Counted from the first letter of the stretch, positions 16,881 to 26,277 are shown. The stretch: DNA of 64,000 nt from DATGLG01 sp035294245 (GCA_035294245.1 DATGLG010000067.1:124001-188000), one strand, 5' to 3'. Program-made: numbers and translations. Notes: generated from the letters alone by a model not told the origin.

Positions 16881-17599
16881 CGGCGCCCATCCTCGTCGCC
16901 GGGGACGTCACCAAGCGCTTCGGCGGCTTCACCGCGCTTGACCGGGTCAGCGTCGCGGTCAAGCCCGGGGAGCGGCTCGGCCTCATCGGCCCCAACGGCT
17001 CGGGCAAGAGCACCTTCGTCAACTGCGTCGCCGGCACGCTGCGGCCGGAAAGCGGGCGCCTGCGCTTCGACGGCGCCGACATCACCGGCTTAGCACCCCA
17101 CGAGCGCCGGCGCCGCGGCATCGCCCGCACCTTCCAGATCCCGCGCCCCTTCGCCAGCATGAGCGTGCTCGGGAATCTCCGCATCCCCCTCGAATACGCG
17201 TCGCACGGACGGCCCCGCGCCGCGGTGCGCGACGAGGCCGAGGACATCCTCGTCCGCGTCGGACTTGCGGGGAAAGCGGCGTCGTCGCCGGCGAATCTCA
17301 CCCAGATCGAGCTGCGCAAGCTCGAGCTCGCGCGCGCCATCGCCGTGCGGCCGCGGCTGCTGATCGCCGACGAGGCGATGGCCGGGCTCACCGCCTCCGA
17401 GGTCGACGAGATGCTGGCGCTGCTCCTCGGGCTTGCGGCGGACGGGATCACCATCATCATGATCGAGCACATCATGCGCGCGGTGATGCGCTTCTCCGAG
17501 CGCCTCGTCGTCCTCGATGCGGGCCGGATCATCGCGGAAGGGACGCCGGCCGACGTGGTGCGCAACCCGGCAGTGGAGCAGGCCTATCTTGGCGAATAG
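16877..17599 (+). CDS. livG: Branched-chain amino-acid-type ABC ATPase (LivG)
   Basis: 240 aa. Walker A GPNGSGKST, the LivG-type ARTFQIPRPFASMSVLGNL segment, Walker B LLIADEAMAGL, and switch His in IEHIM. The signature region reads NLTQIELRKLELARAIA, departing from LSGGQ, as is usual for this subfamily. Its end overlaps the LivF start by eleven bases. Confidence 0.92.
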   Translation: MTAPILVAGDVTKRFGGFTALDRVSVAVKPGERLGLIGPNGSGKSTFVNCVAGTLRPESGRLRFDGADITGLAPHERRRRGIARTFQIPRPFASMSVLGNLRIPLEYASHGRPRAAVRDEAEDILVRVGLAGKAASSPANLTQIELRKLELARAIAVRPRLLIADEAMAGLTASEVDEMLALLLGLAADGITIIMIEHIMRAVMRFSERLVVLDAGRIIAEGTPADVVRNPAVEQAYLGE

Positions 17600-18320
17600 G
17601 ATCGTCGTCGAGAATTTGCGGGCGGGCTACGGCGCCGTGCGGGCGCTGCAGGGTGTGTCGCTCGCCGTCGAGTCCGGCGAGATCGTCGCCCTGCTCGGCG
17701 CCAACGGGAACGGCAAGTCGACCCTCATCAACAGCATCATGGGCTTCGTCAAGCCGGAGTCCGGCGCCATTTTCCTCGAGCGCGACGGCGAGCGCATCGA
17801 TCTCGTCGGCCGTCCGCCCGAGGCGATCGTCGATCTCGGCCTCGCCCTGGTGCCGGAGGGGCGGCGCCTCTTTCCCCATCTCACCGTCGAGGAGAATCTC
17901 CTCCTCGGCGCCTATCGCGTCGCGGCGCGCCGGGCGATGGCGGGCAACCTCGCGCGCTGCTACGAGCTCTTCCCCGTCCTCGCCGCGCGGCGGAGGCAGC
18001 GGGCCGGGAGCATGAGCGGCGGCGAGCAGCAGATGCTCGCGCTCGGCCGCGCCCTCATGTCGTCGCCGCGCATCCTCCTCGTCGACGAGCCCTCGGTCGG
18101 CCTGGCCCCCATCTTCGTCGGGCGCGTCATCGAGGCGATCCGCTCGCTCAAGGCCATGCTGGGACTGACGGTGCTGATGGCGGAGCAGAACTTCAACCAG
18201 GCGATCAAGGCCGCCGATCGCGGCTACGTCATCGTCCATGGCGAGATCGCCTTCGAGGGCCGCTCGGCGGAAGCGCTGCGGAACAACGACCTCATCAAGC
18301 GCTACTACCTCGGCCAGTGA
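17589..18320 (+). CDS. livF: Branched-chain amino-acid-type ABC ATPase (LivF)
   Basis: 243 aa. The most likely start is TTG 17589, giving LANRIVVENLRAGYG as the normal LivF N-terminus; no ATG or GTG lies suitably close. Walker A GANGNGKST, VPEGRRLFPHLTVEENL, signature MSGGEQQMLALGRALM, Walker B LLVDEPSVGLAP. It is the last gene of the importer operon. Confidence 0.92.
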   Translation: MANRIVVENLRAGYGAVRALQGVSLAVESGEIVALLGANGNGKSTLINSIMGFVKPESGAIFLERDGERIDLVGRPPEAIVDLGLALVPEGRRLFPHLTVEENLLLGAYRVAARRAMAGNLARCYELFPVLAARRRQRAGSMSGGEQQMLALGRALMSSPRILLVDEPSVGLAPIFVGRVIEAIRSLKAMLGLTVLMAEQNFNQAIKAADRGYVIVHGEIAFEGRSAEALRNNDLIKRYYLGQ

Positions 18321-18327
18321 GGGGGCG

Positions 18328-18477
18328 TCAGCGGAGGATGTGCGGCCAGAGCCCGGCAAGGCCGATGATGATGAGGTAGATGGCGACGATGATGTTGAGA
18401 AGGCGCGGGATGATGAGGATGAGAATCCCCGCGATGAGCGCGATCAGCGGCTGCAGCACCACGAGATTGACGGTCAT
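18328..18477 (-). CDS. DUF3096 family small membrane protein
   Basis: A 49-residue frame on the minus strand, starting ATG 18477 with GGAG eight bases upstream and ending TGA at 18328. The protein is almost entirely two hydrophobic helices: LQPLIALIAGILILIIPRLL, then NIIVAIYLIIIGLAGL. This matches the DUF3096 family of tiny inner-membrane proteins common in proteobacteria, function unknown. It converges on livF with a seven-base gap. It is short enough to be missed by length cut-offs. Confidence 0.8.
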   Translation of the reverse strand: MTVNLVVLQPLIALIAGILILIIPRLLNIIVAIYLIIIGLAGLWPHILR

Positions 18478-18677
18478 GCGCAAGGCTCCATTTTCGTGTG
18501 CGGGTTTGCGTGACGCGGCAGTCTAGCGGAGCGGGCCTGACAATTCGATCCGATATTCGCCGGCATGCGGCGGAACGACGGCCAAGATCGTGCGTTGCTT
18601 CGCTGCCAGGGATCTCGTGCGGCCTGTCCCGCAGGCAGCCCAACGGAGCTCTCCCCAAAGCCGGGGCCTGCTCCGCC

Positions 18678-18719
18678 TTGACATTCCGCAGCCGATTGGT
18701 ATACCACGCGGTATGCCGA
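18678..18719 (+). promoter_or_regulatory. gntR promoter with tandem 12-bp operator
   Basis: TTGACA (18678-18683) is followed after 12 bases by two adjacent 12-mers, TTGGTATACCAC (18696-18707) and GCGGTATGCCGA (18708-18719). The first contains the perfect palindrome TGGTATACCA. The -10 (TATACC, 16-base spacing) lies inside the first 12-mer, and the gntR ATG lies inside the second. The same arrangement recurs at 22976-23017. Autorepression by the encoded GntR protein is inferred. Confidence 0.7.
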
Positions 18720-19450
18720 ATCACGCGATCGACGGGCGCCAACCCTCCAAGACCTTGAGCCAGCTCGCCTATGATTCGCTCCGGACCATGATCCTCTCGG
18801 GCGAGGTGAGGCCGGGCGAGCGACTCGGCGAGCGCGAGCTTGCGCGCCGCATCCGGGTGAGCCGGACGCCGCTGCGCGAGGCGCTCGGCCGGCTCGAGCG
18901 CGACGGCCTTGCCGTAAGCAAGCCGGGCCTCGGCTACTTCGCCCTCGAATTCGACCCCGAGGTCGTCGAGAAGCTCTACGAGTTCCGCGAGATCCTCGAG
19001 ATTCAGGCCTGCCGCCTGGCGGCCGCGCGGATCGGCAGCGGCGGCCTTCGCGAGCTCGCCGATATCATGAAGCAGCTTTCAGCCTTCGAGCGGAAGCGCA
19101 AGCTGACCGTCGACGAGATCCGCGCCGAGGTCCATCTCGGCCTGCGCATCCACGAGATCATCGCGCGGGAGAGCGGCAACAACTTCATCCACGAGGCGCT
19201 GCTCCAGCTCTATGACCGGCTCCGCCTTCTCACCTGGATCGACGTGCTCTGGTACGACAAGTGGCCACTCACCCGGAAGGAGCATCGCGACCTCGTGGCG
19301 GCCATCACCGCGAAGGACGGCGAGCGCGCGGCCAAGGCGATCCAGCGCCATATGCGCCGCTGCAAGGAAGACGCTTTATGGGTCATCAAAGCCCAGCACA
19401 GGGAGGTAAGCCATGTCGCACCATCGAGAGAGGATCGCAGGAGACGCTAG
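18713..19450 (+). CDS. GntR-family regulator, FCD subfamily
   Basis: 245 aa. The winged helix (residues 12-75) has LSQLAYDSLRTMILSGEVRPG and RRIRVSRTPLREALGRLERDGL. The C-terminal FCD ligand domain (about 85-225) has YEFREILEIQACRLAA, HEIIARESGNN and EHRDLVAAITAKD, including the acidic/His residues that bind metal or carboxylates in this class. ATG 18713 has no Shine-Dalgarno sequence and lies at the predicted transcription start, so the mRNA may be leaderless. The 3' end overlaps the first binding-protein gene by 38 bases. Probable targets are itself with the downstream importer, and the aminotransferase-ureohydrolase operon. Confidence 0.9.
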   Translation: MPNHAIDGRQPSKTLSQLAYDSLRTMILSGEVRPGERLGERELARRIRVSRTPLREALGRLERDGLAVSKPGLGYFALEFDPEVVEKLYEFREILEIQACRLAAARIGSGGLRELADIMKQLSAFERKRKLTVDEIRAEVHLGLRIHEIIARESGNNFIHEALLQLYDRLRLLTWIDVLWYDKWPLTRKEHRDLVAAITAKDGERAAKAIQRHMRRCKEDALWVIKAQHREVSHVAPSREDRRRR

Positions 19451-20276
19451 CGGCCTGAGCCGGCTGCCGGCGTGGGGCATCGCCTTGATTGGCGCCGCCG
19501 CGCTCGCGGCGGTGATTCCGGGGACGGCAGGCGCCGCATCCGTCGCCGCACCCCAGCGGATCGCCGGCGCCGGCAAGATCACCTATTGCTCGGACATGAC
19601 GGGTCCGCCTCTCGAGTTCCTCGACGAGAACACCAAGCCCGTCGGATCCGACATCGACATCGGCAACGAGATCGCGAAGCGCTTCGGGGTCAAGGCGGAG
19701 TGGAAGAACATCCCCTTCAAAGGCCTGGTCCCAGCGCTCCTGGCGCAACAGTGCGATGCCGTCATCTCCCAGCTCTTCGACAAGCCGGAGCGGCGCCAGG
19801 TGATCGACCTCGTCGACTACATGAATTCGAGCGAGGCGCTTCTGGTGCGCGCCGGAAACCCGAAGAAGGTCCACTCCCTCGACGATCTCTCGGGCCTCAA
19901 GGTCGCCGTCGAGAACGGCACGACGATTCAGAGCCTGATCGAGGATCAGAACAAGAAATTCCAATCGGCCGGCAAGAAGCCTGCCGAGGTCGTCGTCTAT
20001 CCCAAGGACACCGACGCGCTTCAGGCCCTCCAGATCGGCCAGGCCGACGTCTATGGCACGACGCTCGAGACGGGCGCCTACTACATGGGCAAGTCGCCGA
20101 AGACCTTCGAGGTCGCCGGCCCGCCCTTCCATCAGATCCTGACGGCAATTGGCCTGCGAAAGGACGATTCGGGCATGAAGGCGGCGATCGAGAAGGCGGT
20201 CGACGGCATGCGGCAGGACGGCACCCTGCTCGCCATCCTGAAGAAATGGGGCCTCGAGGCGGACATGATGCATTGA
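19413..20276 (+). CDS. Amino-acid-type ABC importer, binding protein 1 of a tandem pair
   Basis: 287 aa with GGGAGGTAA upstream of ATG 19413, inside the end of gntR. Signal sequence about residues 18-42. The mature domain is SBP_bac_3: ITYCSDMTGPPLEFLDENTKPVG-like start, ALLAQQCDAVISQLFDKPERR, and PKDTDALQALQIGQADVYGT. The next gene is a close paralogue (about 60% identical by eye). Both serve one permease and one ATPase, so they may widen substrate range. A basic guanidino or amino acid is inferred from the downstream enzymes. Confidence 0.9.
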   Translation: MSHHRERIAGDASGLSRLPAWGIALIGAAALAAVIPGTAGAASVAAPQRIAGAGKITYCSDMTGPPLEFLDENTKPVGSDIDIGNEIAKRFGVKAEWKNIPFKGLVPALLAQQCDAVISQLFDKPERRQVIDLVDYMNSSEALLVRAGNPKKVHSLDDLSGLKVAVENGTTIQSLIEDQNKKFQSAGKKPAEVVVYPKDTDALQALQIGQADVYGTTLETGAYYMGKSPKTFEVAGPPFHQILTAIGLRKDDSGMKAAIEKAVDGMRQDGTLLAILKKWGLEADMMH

Positions 20277-20330
20277 TCGATGGCGCAACGCTCCATCGCG
20301 CAAGCGGGCTCACGAGACGGGAGGGCGCGC

Positions 20331-21182
20331 ATGTCATCGCATCCGGGTCGCGGCGGTTTGGGGCGTGCGCGCCCGTATATCGCCGCGGCGGCCGTCCTCG
20401 GCGCCTTGCTCGCGGGCGGGAGCTCGCGCGCCGAGGCGTCCGCCCAGATCGCCCCGCCCGACCGGATCGCGGCCGCCGGCAGGATCGTCTATTGCGCGGC
20501 GCTGTCGGCGCCCCCGCTCGGCTATCTCGACGAAAATGCCAAGCCGGCGGGCCTCAACGTCGATCTCGGCGACGATGTCGCGAAGCGGATGGGGGTTGCG
20601 GCGGAATGGCGCATCGTGCCTTTCAAGGGCATCATCCCGGCGCTGCTTGCGCAACAGTGCGACGCCATCCTCTCCCAGCTCTTCGACAAGCCGGAGCGGC
20701 GCGAGGTGATCGGCTTCGTCGACTACATGTACTCGAGCGAGGCTCTTCTGGTCAAAGCGGGCAATCCCCGGAACGTGCGCGGCCTCGACGATCTCTCCGG
20801 CGTCAAGGTGGCGGTGAATACCGGGACGACGATACAGGGCCTGATCCAGGCGCAGAACCAGAGATTCGCGTCGGCCGGGAAGGCGCCGGCCGAGCTGGTC
20901 GTCTTCCCCAAGGACACGGACGCGCTGCAGCAGCTCGAGATCGGGCAGACGGAGGTCTATGGCACGACGCTCGAGACGGCCGCTTACTACATGATGAGGG
21001 CGCCCAATCGCTTCGAGGTCGCGGGGCCCCCGTTCGACCGGGTGCCCACGGGCATCGGCTTCCGCAAGAACGATGCGCCGTTCGGCGCCGCGTTGCAGCG
21101 GGCTCTGGACGCCGCGAGGGCCGACGGGACATACCGCCGCATCTTCGCGAAATGGGGTCTCGAGGGAGATATGCTGCCGTGA
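20331..21182 (+). CDS. Amino-acid-type ABC importer, binding protein 2 of a tandem pair
   Basis: 283 aa from ATG 20331, which has GGGAGGG six bases upstream; an ATG 51 bases earlier has no site. A signal peptide covers about residues 12-37. The protein tracks binding protein 1 nearly residue for residue: ALLAQQCDAILSQLFDKPERR, VDYMYSSEALLVKAGNP, VFPKDTDALQQLEIGQTEVYGT. The strongest differences are in the first lobe (CAALSAPPLGYLDENAKPAG against CSDMTGPPLEFLDENTKPVG) and near the C-terminus, where ligand specificity could differ. Confidence 0.9.
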   Translation: MSSHPGRGGLGRARPYIAAAAVLGALLAGGSSRAEASAQIAPPDRIAAAGRIVYCAALSAPPLGYLDENAKPAGLNVDLGDDVAKRMGVAAEWRIVPFKGIIPALLAQQCDAILSQLFDKPERREVIGFVDYMYSSEALLVKAGNPRNVRGLDDLSGVKVAVNTGTTIQGLIQAQNQRFASAGKAPAELVVFPKDTDALQQLEIGQTEVYGTTLETAAYYMMRAPNRFEVAGPPFDRVPTGIGFRKNDAPFGAALQRALDAARADGTYRRIFAKWGLEGDMLP

Positions 21183-21189
21183 GCCGCGA

Positions 21190-21968
21190 ATGAATTTCGA
21201 CTGGCCCTTCTTCTGGCACTACCTCTTTCGACCGAGCGCCATGTACCTGAACGGGCTGATGCTCACGCTCGTGCTCAGCGTCGTTTCGCAAACGCTTGGC
21301 ACGATCGCGGGGCTCTTCCTGGCGCTTGGGCGGATGTCGCGCTTCGCCCCGTTCCAGTACGCGGCGCGGTTCTACGTCTGGGTCATCCGCGGCACGCCGC
21401 TCCTGGTGCAGATCGTGTTCATCTATACCGGGCTCGCGGCGGGCGGCATCCTGCGCTTTCACGATGTCGATCTCGGCATCGTGACCGTTCCCGGCAATGT
21501 GCAGGCGGGCATCCTCGCGCTCAGCTTGCACGAAGCGGCGTACATGGCCGAGATCATCCGCGCCGGCATCGCCTCGGTCGATTCCGGCCAGACCGAGGCG
21601 GCGAAATCCCTGGGCATGACCTTCGGGCTCCTGATGCGGCGCATCGTCCTGCCCCAGGCCGCGCGCTTCATCATCCCGCCGCTCGGCAACGAGTTAAACG
21701 GCATGCTCAAGAACAGCACGCTCGTCAGCGTGATCGGCGTGCAGGAGCTGCTGCTGACGACCGAGACGCTCACCTCGGCGACCTTCCGCGTCTTCGAGCT
21801 CTATTCCGTGGTGGCCCTCTACTATTTGACGCTCACCACGCTTTGGGGCTTCGTGCAGGGCCGCATCGAGGCCCGCTTCGGCCAGTCGGTCGCGCAGGCG
21901 GCGGCCTCGCCCGGCTTCGGCGAGCGGCTCTTCGGCGGCCGGCTCGTGCGCGCGCTCAGGGGGCGCTG

Positions 21969-21969
<1 letters not shown>
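21190..21969 (+). CDS. Amino-acid-type ABC importer, permease
   Basis: 259 aa. The HisM/GlnP-type signature VIRGTPLLVQIVFIYTGLA and an EAA loop with AAKSLGMTFGLLMRRIVLPQ are present. It is the only permease of this operon, so it probably works as a homodimer. The stop overlaps the ATPase start by one base (TGATG). Confidence 0.9.
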
Positions 21970-22784
<815 letters not shown>

Positions 22785-22787
<3 letters not shown>

Positions 22788-22936
22788 CGTTGTGACTCCA
22801 ACAGCTCGTTCTGTTTGGCCGTCATGCCCGCGAAAGCGGGCATCCAAGCATGCAGCCTTGGATTCCGGCTCTTCGCTTCGCTCCAGCCGGAATGACGACC
22901 TTTGAATGCGAATCGAATGTCAAAATCACAATACTA
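22785..22936 (+). mobile_element. MITE-like element, copy 1 (152 bp), inserted at a stop codon
   Basis: Terminal inverted repeats TAGCGTTGTGA (left) and TAGTATTGTGA (right, reverse complement) bracket two internal hairpins: GCCCGCGAAAGCGGGC, and ATTCCGGC...GCCGGAAT. The outermost TA at each end fits a TA target duplication, as in IS630/mariner-type elements. No transposase is encoded. The left TAG is the stop codon of the upstream ATPase gene. Copy 2 at 25570-25756 is closely similar; a degenerate inverted copy lies at 38151-38307. Confidence 0.7.
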
Positions 22937-22975
22937 GCGGTCCGGCGCAGCGAAACCGTAGCACCGGCGGTCGCC

Positions 22976-23021
22976 TTGACAGCCTTCGTATATATGGAAT
23001 ACCATGTGGTATACCACATGG
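22976..23021 (+). promoter_or_regulatory. Aminotransferase promoter with tandem 12-bp operator
   Basis: TTGACA (22976-22981), then exactly 12 bases, then ATGGAATACCAT (22994-23005) and GTGGTATACCAC (23006-23017). The second unit lies within the perfect 20-bp palindrome CCATGTGGTATACCACATGG (23002-23021). Spacing and unit size equal those of the gntR promoter at 18678-18719, so the same GntR protein probably binds both. The leader to ATG 23050 contains a normal GGGAGG. Confidence 0.75.
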
Positions 23022-23049
23022 AACGCAGACCATTCCTCGGGAGGACGCC

Positions 23050-24438
23050 ATGACGGCCCGGCTGAATTCGGCGCAGGCGCGCGACATCGCCTATTATCTC
23101 CACCCCTACACGAATCTCAGCGTGCATGAGAAGGAAGGGCCTGTCGTCATCACCAGGGGCGACGGCATCTATGTCGAGGACGACGCGGGCAACCGCTATA
23201 TCGAGGGGCTGGGCGGCCTCTTCTGCGCGAGCCTCGGCTTCAGCGAGGAGCGCCTGATCGAGGCGGCGCTGCGGCAGATGCGCAAGCTGCCCTTCTATCA
23301 CGTGTTCGGCCACAAGGCGAACGAGCCGGGCATCGAGCTCGCCGAGAAGCTGATCGCCATGGCGCCCGTCCCCATGTCGAAGGTCTTCTTCGCGAATTCC
23401 GGCTCGGAGGCGAACGACACCGCGATCAAGCTCGTCTGGTACTACAACAACGCGATCGGCCGGCCGGCGAAGAAGAAGATCATCTCGCGCGTGAAGGCCT
23501 ATCACGGCGTCACCGTCGCCGCGGCGAGCCTCACGGGCCTGCCCCATCTTCATCGCGATTTCGACCTGCCCATCCCCGGCATCCTGCACACCGACTGCCC
23601 GGGCCATTACCGCTTCGGCCACCCCGGCGAGAGCGAGGAGGAGTTCGCGACGCGCTGCGCCGAATCCCTCGAGCGGCTCATCCTTGCCGAGGGGCCCGAG
23701 ACGGTCGCCGCCTTCTTCGCCGAGCCGGTGATGGCGTCGGGGGGCTGCATCGTGCCGCCGCGGACCTATTTCGAGAAGATCCAGAAGGTGCTGCGGCGTC
23801 ACGACGTGCTGCTCATCGCCGACGAGGTGATCTGCGGCTTCGGCCGCACCGGGAACATGTTCGGCAGCGAGACCTACAAGCTCGAGCCCGACATGATCAC
23901 CATGGCAAAGCAGCTCTCGGCGGCCTATCTCCCCATCTCGGCCCTGATGGTGAGCGAGAGGATCTACCGCGCCATGGTCGGCGAGAGCGAGAAGATCGGC
24001 ACCTTCGGCCACGGCTTCACCTATGGCGGCCATCCCGTCGCGGCGGCGGTGGCGCTCGAGGCGCTCAAGATCTACGAGGAGCGCGACATCCTTGGCCATG
24101 TGCGCCGCGTGGCGCCCCGCTTCCAGGAGGGGCTGCGGCGCCTCGGCCGCCATCCTCTCGTCGGCGAGGCGCGCGGCGTCGGCTTGATCGGGGGCCTCGA
24201 GCTCGTCAAGGACAAGGCGACGCGCGAGCCCTTCCAGCCGAGCGACGGGGTCGCCGTCCATGCGGGCAAGCGCGCCCAGGCCCATGGCGTCATCACGCGC
24301 GGCATGGGCGACACCGTCAGCCTCTGTCCGCCCCTCATCATCACCGAGGCGCAGATCGATGATCTCATGGTGCGGATCGAAAAGACTCTCGACGACACCT
24401 ATGCCTGGGTGCGGGAGCAGCGCCTCGTCGCGGCGTAG
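23050..24438 (+). CDS. Class III PLP-dependent aminotransferase (omega-amine/GABA type)
   Basis: 462 aa from ATG 23050 with GGGAGG six bases upstream. Class III features: YIEGLGGLFCASLGF near residue 60, FFANSGSEANDTAIKLVWYY for PLP phosphate binding, LLIADEVICGFGRTG with the cofactor-contacting Asp, and the Schiff-base lysine Lys287 in MAKQLSAAYLPIS. Such enzymes move the terminal amino group of putrescine, GABA, beta-alanine or similar amines to pyruvate or 2-oxoglutarate. It forms an operon with the ureohydrolase, suggesting GABA or putrescine as substrate. Confidence 0.9.
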   Translation: MTARLNSAQARDIAYYLHPYTNLSVHEKEGPVVITRGDGIYVEDDAGNRYIEGLGGLFCASLGFSEERLIEAALRQMRKLPFYHVFGHKANEPGIELAEKLIAMAPVPMSKVFFANSGSEANDTAIKLVWYYNNAIGRPAKKKIISRVKAYHGVTVAAASLTGLPHLHRDFDLPIPGILHTDCPGHYRFGHPGESEEEFATRCAESLERLILAEGPETVAAFFAEPVMASGGCIVPPRTYFEKIQKVLRRHDVLLIADEVICGFGRTGNMFGSETYKLEPDMITMAKQLSAAYLPISALMVSERIYRAMVGESEKIGTFGHGFTYGGHPVAAAVALEALKIYEERDILGHVRRVAPRFQEGLRRLGRHPLVGEARGVGLIGGLELVKDKATREPFQPSDGVAVHAGKRAQAHGVITRGMGDTVSLCPPLIITEAQIDDLMVRIEKTLDDTYAWVREQRLVAA

Positions 24439-24510
24439 CTGCCGCATTGAATGTCGAGGGCGGGCGTGCTACCTGCGGATTCCGATTGCCGTTTCGTTCG
24501 GGAGGAGCCC

Positions 24511-25572
24511 GTGTTCGACAGCAAGAAGCTCGAGGCGCTGCGCGCGAAATATGCCGAGGCCAAGGGCAGCGACGTCTTCGATCCCGAGTTCAAGAAGGTC
24601 GTCTCCCTCGTCTTCGCGAGCAAGGACCGGCGCAAGCTGCCCTATGGCGACGTCTCCACCTTCCTCGATGCGCCCTATCGCCCCGAGGCGCCCGATCAGC
24701 CGGACTTCGGCGGGCTCGATGTCGCCCTTCTCGGCGTGCCGATGGATCTCGGCGTCACCAACCGCTCTGGTGCGCGGCTCGGTCCCCGCGCGGTGCGCGC
24801 CGTCGAGCGCATCGGTCCCTACAACCACGCGCTCAAGGTGGTGCCGCTCGCCGAATGCAAGGCCGCCGATATCGGCGACGTGCCGATGCGCTCGCGCTTC
24901 AGCCTCGAGAGCTGCATCGAGGACATCGCCGCCTATTACGGGCGCATCTACGCCGCCGGCGTGAGGCCGCTCTCAGTCGGCGGCGACCACTCGGTCACCT
25001 TCCCCATCCTCAAGGCGCTGGGGCGCGAGCGGCCCGTCGGCCTCGTCCATATCGACGCCCATTGCGACACCGGCGGCGAATATGACGGCTCCAAGTTCAA
25101 CCATGGCGGCCCCTTCCGCCTCGCCGTGCTCGAAGGCGTTCTCGATCCCGAGCGCACCGTCCAGATCGGCATCCGCGGCCCGGCCGAGTTCCTCTGGGAG
25201 TTCTCCTACGAGTCCGGGATGACCGTGCTGCACATCGAGGACGTGATGAAGCTTGGCATCGAGGGCGTCATCGCGAAGGCGCGCGCGGTGGTGGGCGACG
25301 GGCCCACTTATATCTCCTTCGACGTCGACGGGCTCGATCCCGCCTTCGCCCCGGGCACCGGCACGCCCGAGGCCGGCGGGCTCACGCCGCGCGAGGCCCA
25401 GGCGATCCTCCACGGCCTGCGGGGCATCGACGTGATCGGCGGCGATGTCGTCGAGGTGGCGCCCCAATACGATGCGACCAGCAACACCGCCATGGTCGGC
25501 GCCCAGATGCTCTTCGAGATCTTCTCACTCCTGGTGCTGGGGCCGAATTTCAAGCGGCGCAGCCCGCGATAG
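24511..25572 (+). CDS. Ureohydrolase (agmatinase/guanidinobutyrase type)
   Basis: 353 aa from GTG 24511 (GGGAGGAG upstream). All six binuclear manganese ligands are visible: His160 in GGDHSV, Asp182, His184 and Asp186 in DAHCD, and Asp271 and Asp273 in SFDVDGLDP. These enzymes split a guanidino group into urea and an amine. The N-terminal extension of about 70 residues and FNHGGPFRLAVLEG fit the guanidinobutyrase/agmatinase branch rather than arginase. With the preceding aminotransferase the pathway would be guanidino compound to amine to semialdehyde. Its TAG stop coincides with the end of a MITE-like repeat. Confidence 0.88.
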   Translation: MFDSKKLEALRAKYAEAKGSDVFDPEFKKVVSLVFASKDRRKLPYGDVSTFLDAPYRPEAPDQPDFGGLDVALLGVPMDLGVTNRSGARLGPRAVRAVERIGPYNHALKVVPLAECKAADIGDVPMRSRFSLESCIEDIAAYYGRIYAAGVRPLSVGGDHSVTFPILKALGRERPVGLVHIDAHCDTGGEYDGSKFNHGGPFRLAVLEGVLDPERTVQIGIRGPAEFLWEFSYESGMTVLHIEDVMKLGIEGVIAKARAVVGDGPTYISFDVDGLDPAFAPGTGTPEAGGLTPREAQAILHGLRGIDVIGGDVVEVAPQYDATSNTAMVGAQMLFEIFSLLVLGPNFKRRSPR

Positions 25573-25756
25573 TATTGTGACTCCAACGGTTCGTTCTGTT
25601 TGGCCGTCATGCCCGCGAAAGCGGGCATCCAGGCATGCGGCCCTGGCTTCCGGCTCTGCGCGGAGCCTGTCCTCGGGCCCGCCTTCGGCGGGACCCGGGG
25701 GCTCCGGCCGGAATGACGACCTTTGAATGCGGATCGAACGTCAAAATCACAACACT
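25570..25756 (+). mobile_element. MITE-like element, copy 2 (187 bp), inserted at a stop codon
   Basis: Same orientation and same terminal repeats (TAGTATTGTGA and TAGTGTTGTGA) as copy 1, with the same GCCCGCGAAAGCGGGC hairpin. A 41-base hairpin module (25661-25701) is inserted in the second hairpin relative to copy 1; a related module occurs at 57121-57161. The left TAG is the stop codon of the ureohydrolase gene. Confidence 0.7.
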
Positions 25757-25760
25757 AGGA

Positions 25761-26267
25761 TCAGGAGGCGCGCCCCGCCGCGAGAGCCGGTTGCATAGAC
25801 GGCCAGGCGGGAAGAGGCGCAGCGCCGGTTGCCGCATACATGATCTCGAGGCGGCGCCCCGGCGATTCCGTGAACGCAAGGGTCATGGCGCTGCCGTCGC
25901 AAGGATCGAGGGCCTCGATCCGCGCGCCCGCGGCTATCGCGGGATCGCCCTCCAGCAACCCGAGCGCATCCGGCAGGGCAGGCGGCGGGATGATGATCCT
26001 CGGCAGGAGCAGCCGCACGCGCGGCCGGCCGAAGCTCGCGCAGAGGGCGGCGAAGAACTCGCCGTCGAGGAAGGCCAGCGCCGCTTCCGCCTCCCGCCAT
26101 AGATAGAAGGTGGCATAGGTCGGCTCGACGGGATCGACCAGGAAGAGCTTGTGCGCGAGCCCGGGCATGCCGTCGAAAAGGGGTCCGCGCTCCCGGGCGC
26201 GGCGGCGGATCGCGGCGACGGCCTCGGTCCCGCCGGAGAGCGGAATGCGGTAATGCATGGCGAGCAT
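25761..26267 (-). CDS. DUF4865 family protein
   Basis: 168 aa from ATG 26267, which has GAGGAGG seven bases upstream. The start MLAMHYRIPL and the segment FYLWREAEAALAFLDGEFFAAL match DUF4865, an uncharacterised family with an alpha/beta-barrel-like dimeric outline similar to small monooxygenases. It lies ten bases downstream of a tautomerase gene, with a divergent LysR gene beyond, a grouping I recognise from other proteobacteria. Confidence 0.7.
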   Translation of the reverse strand: MLAMHYRIPLSGGTEAVAAIRRRARERGPLFDGMPGLAHKLFLVDPVEPTYATFYLWREAEAALAFLDGEFFAALCASFGRPRVRLLLPRIIIPPPALPDALGLLEGDPAIAAGARIEALDPCDGSAMTLAFTESPGRRLEIMYAATGAAPLPAWPSMQPALAAGRAS

Positions 26268-26277
26268 GGGGGCCTCC

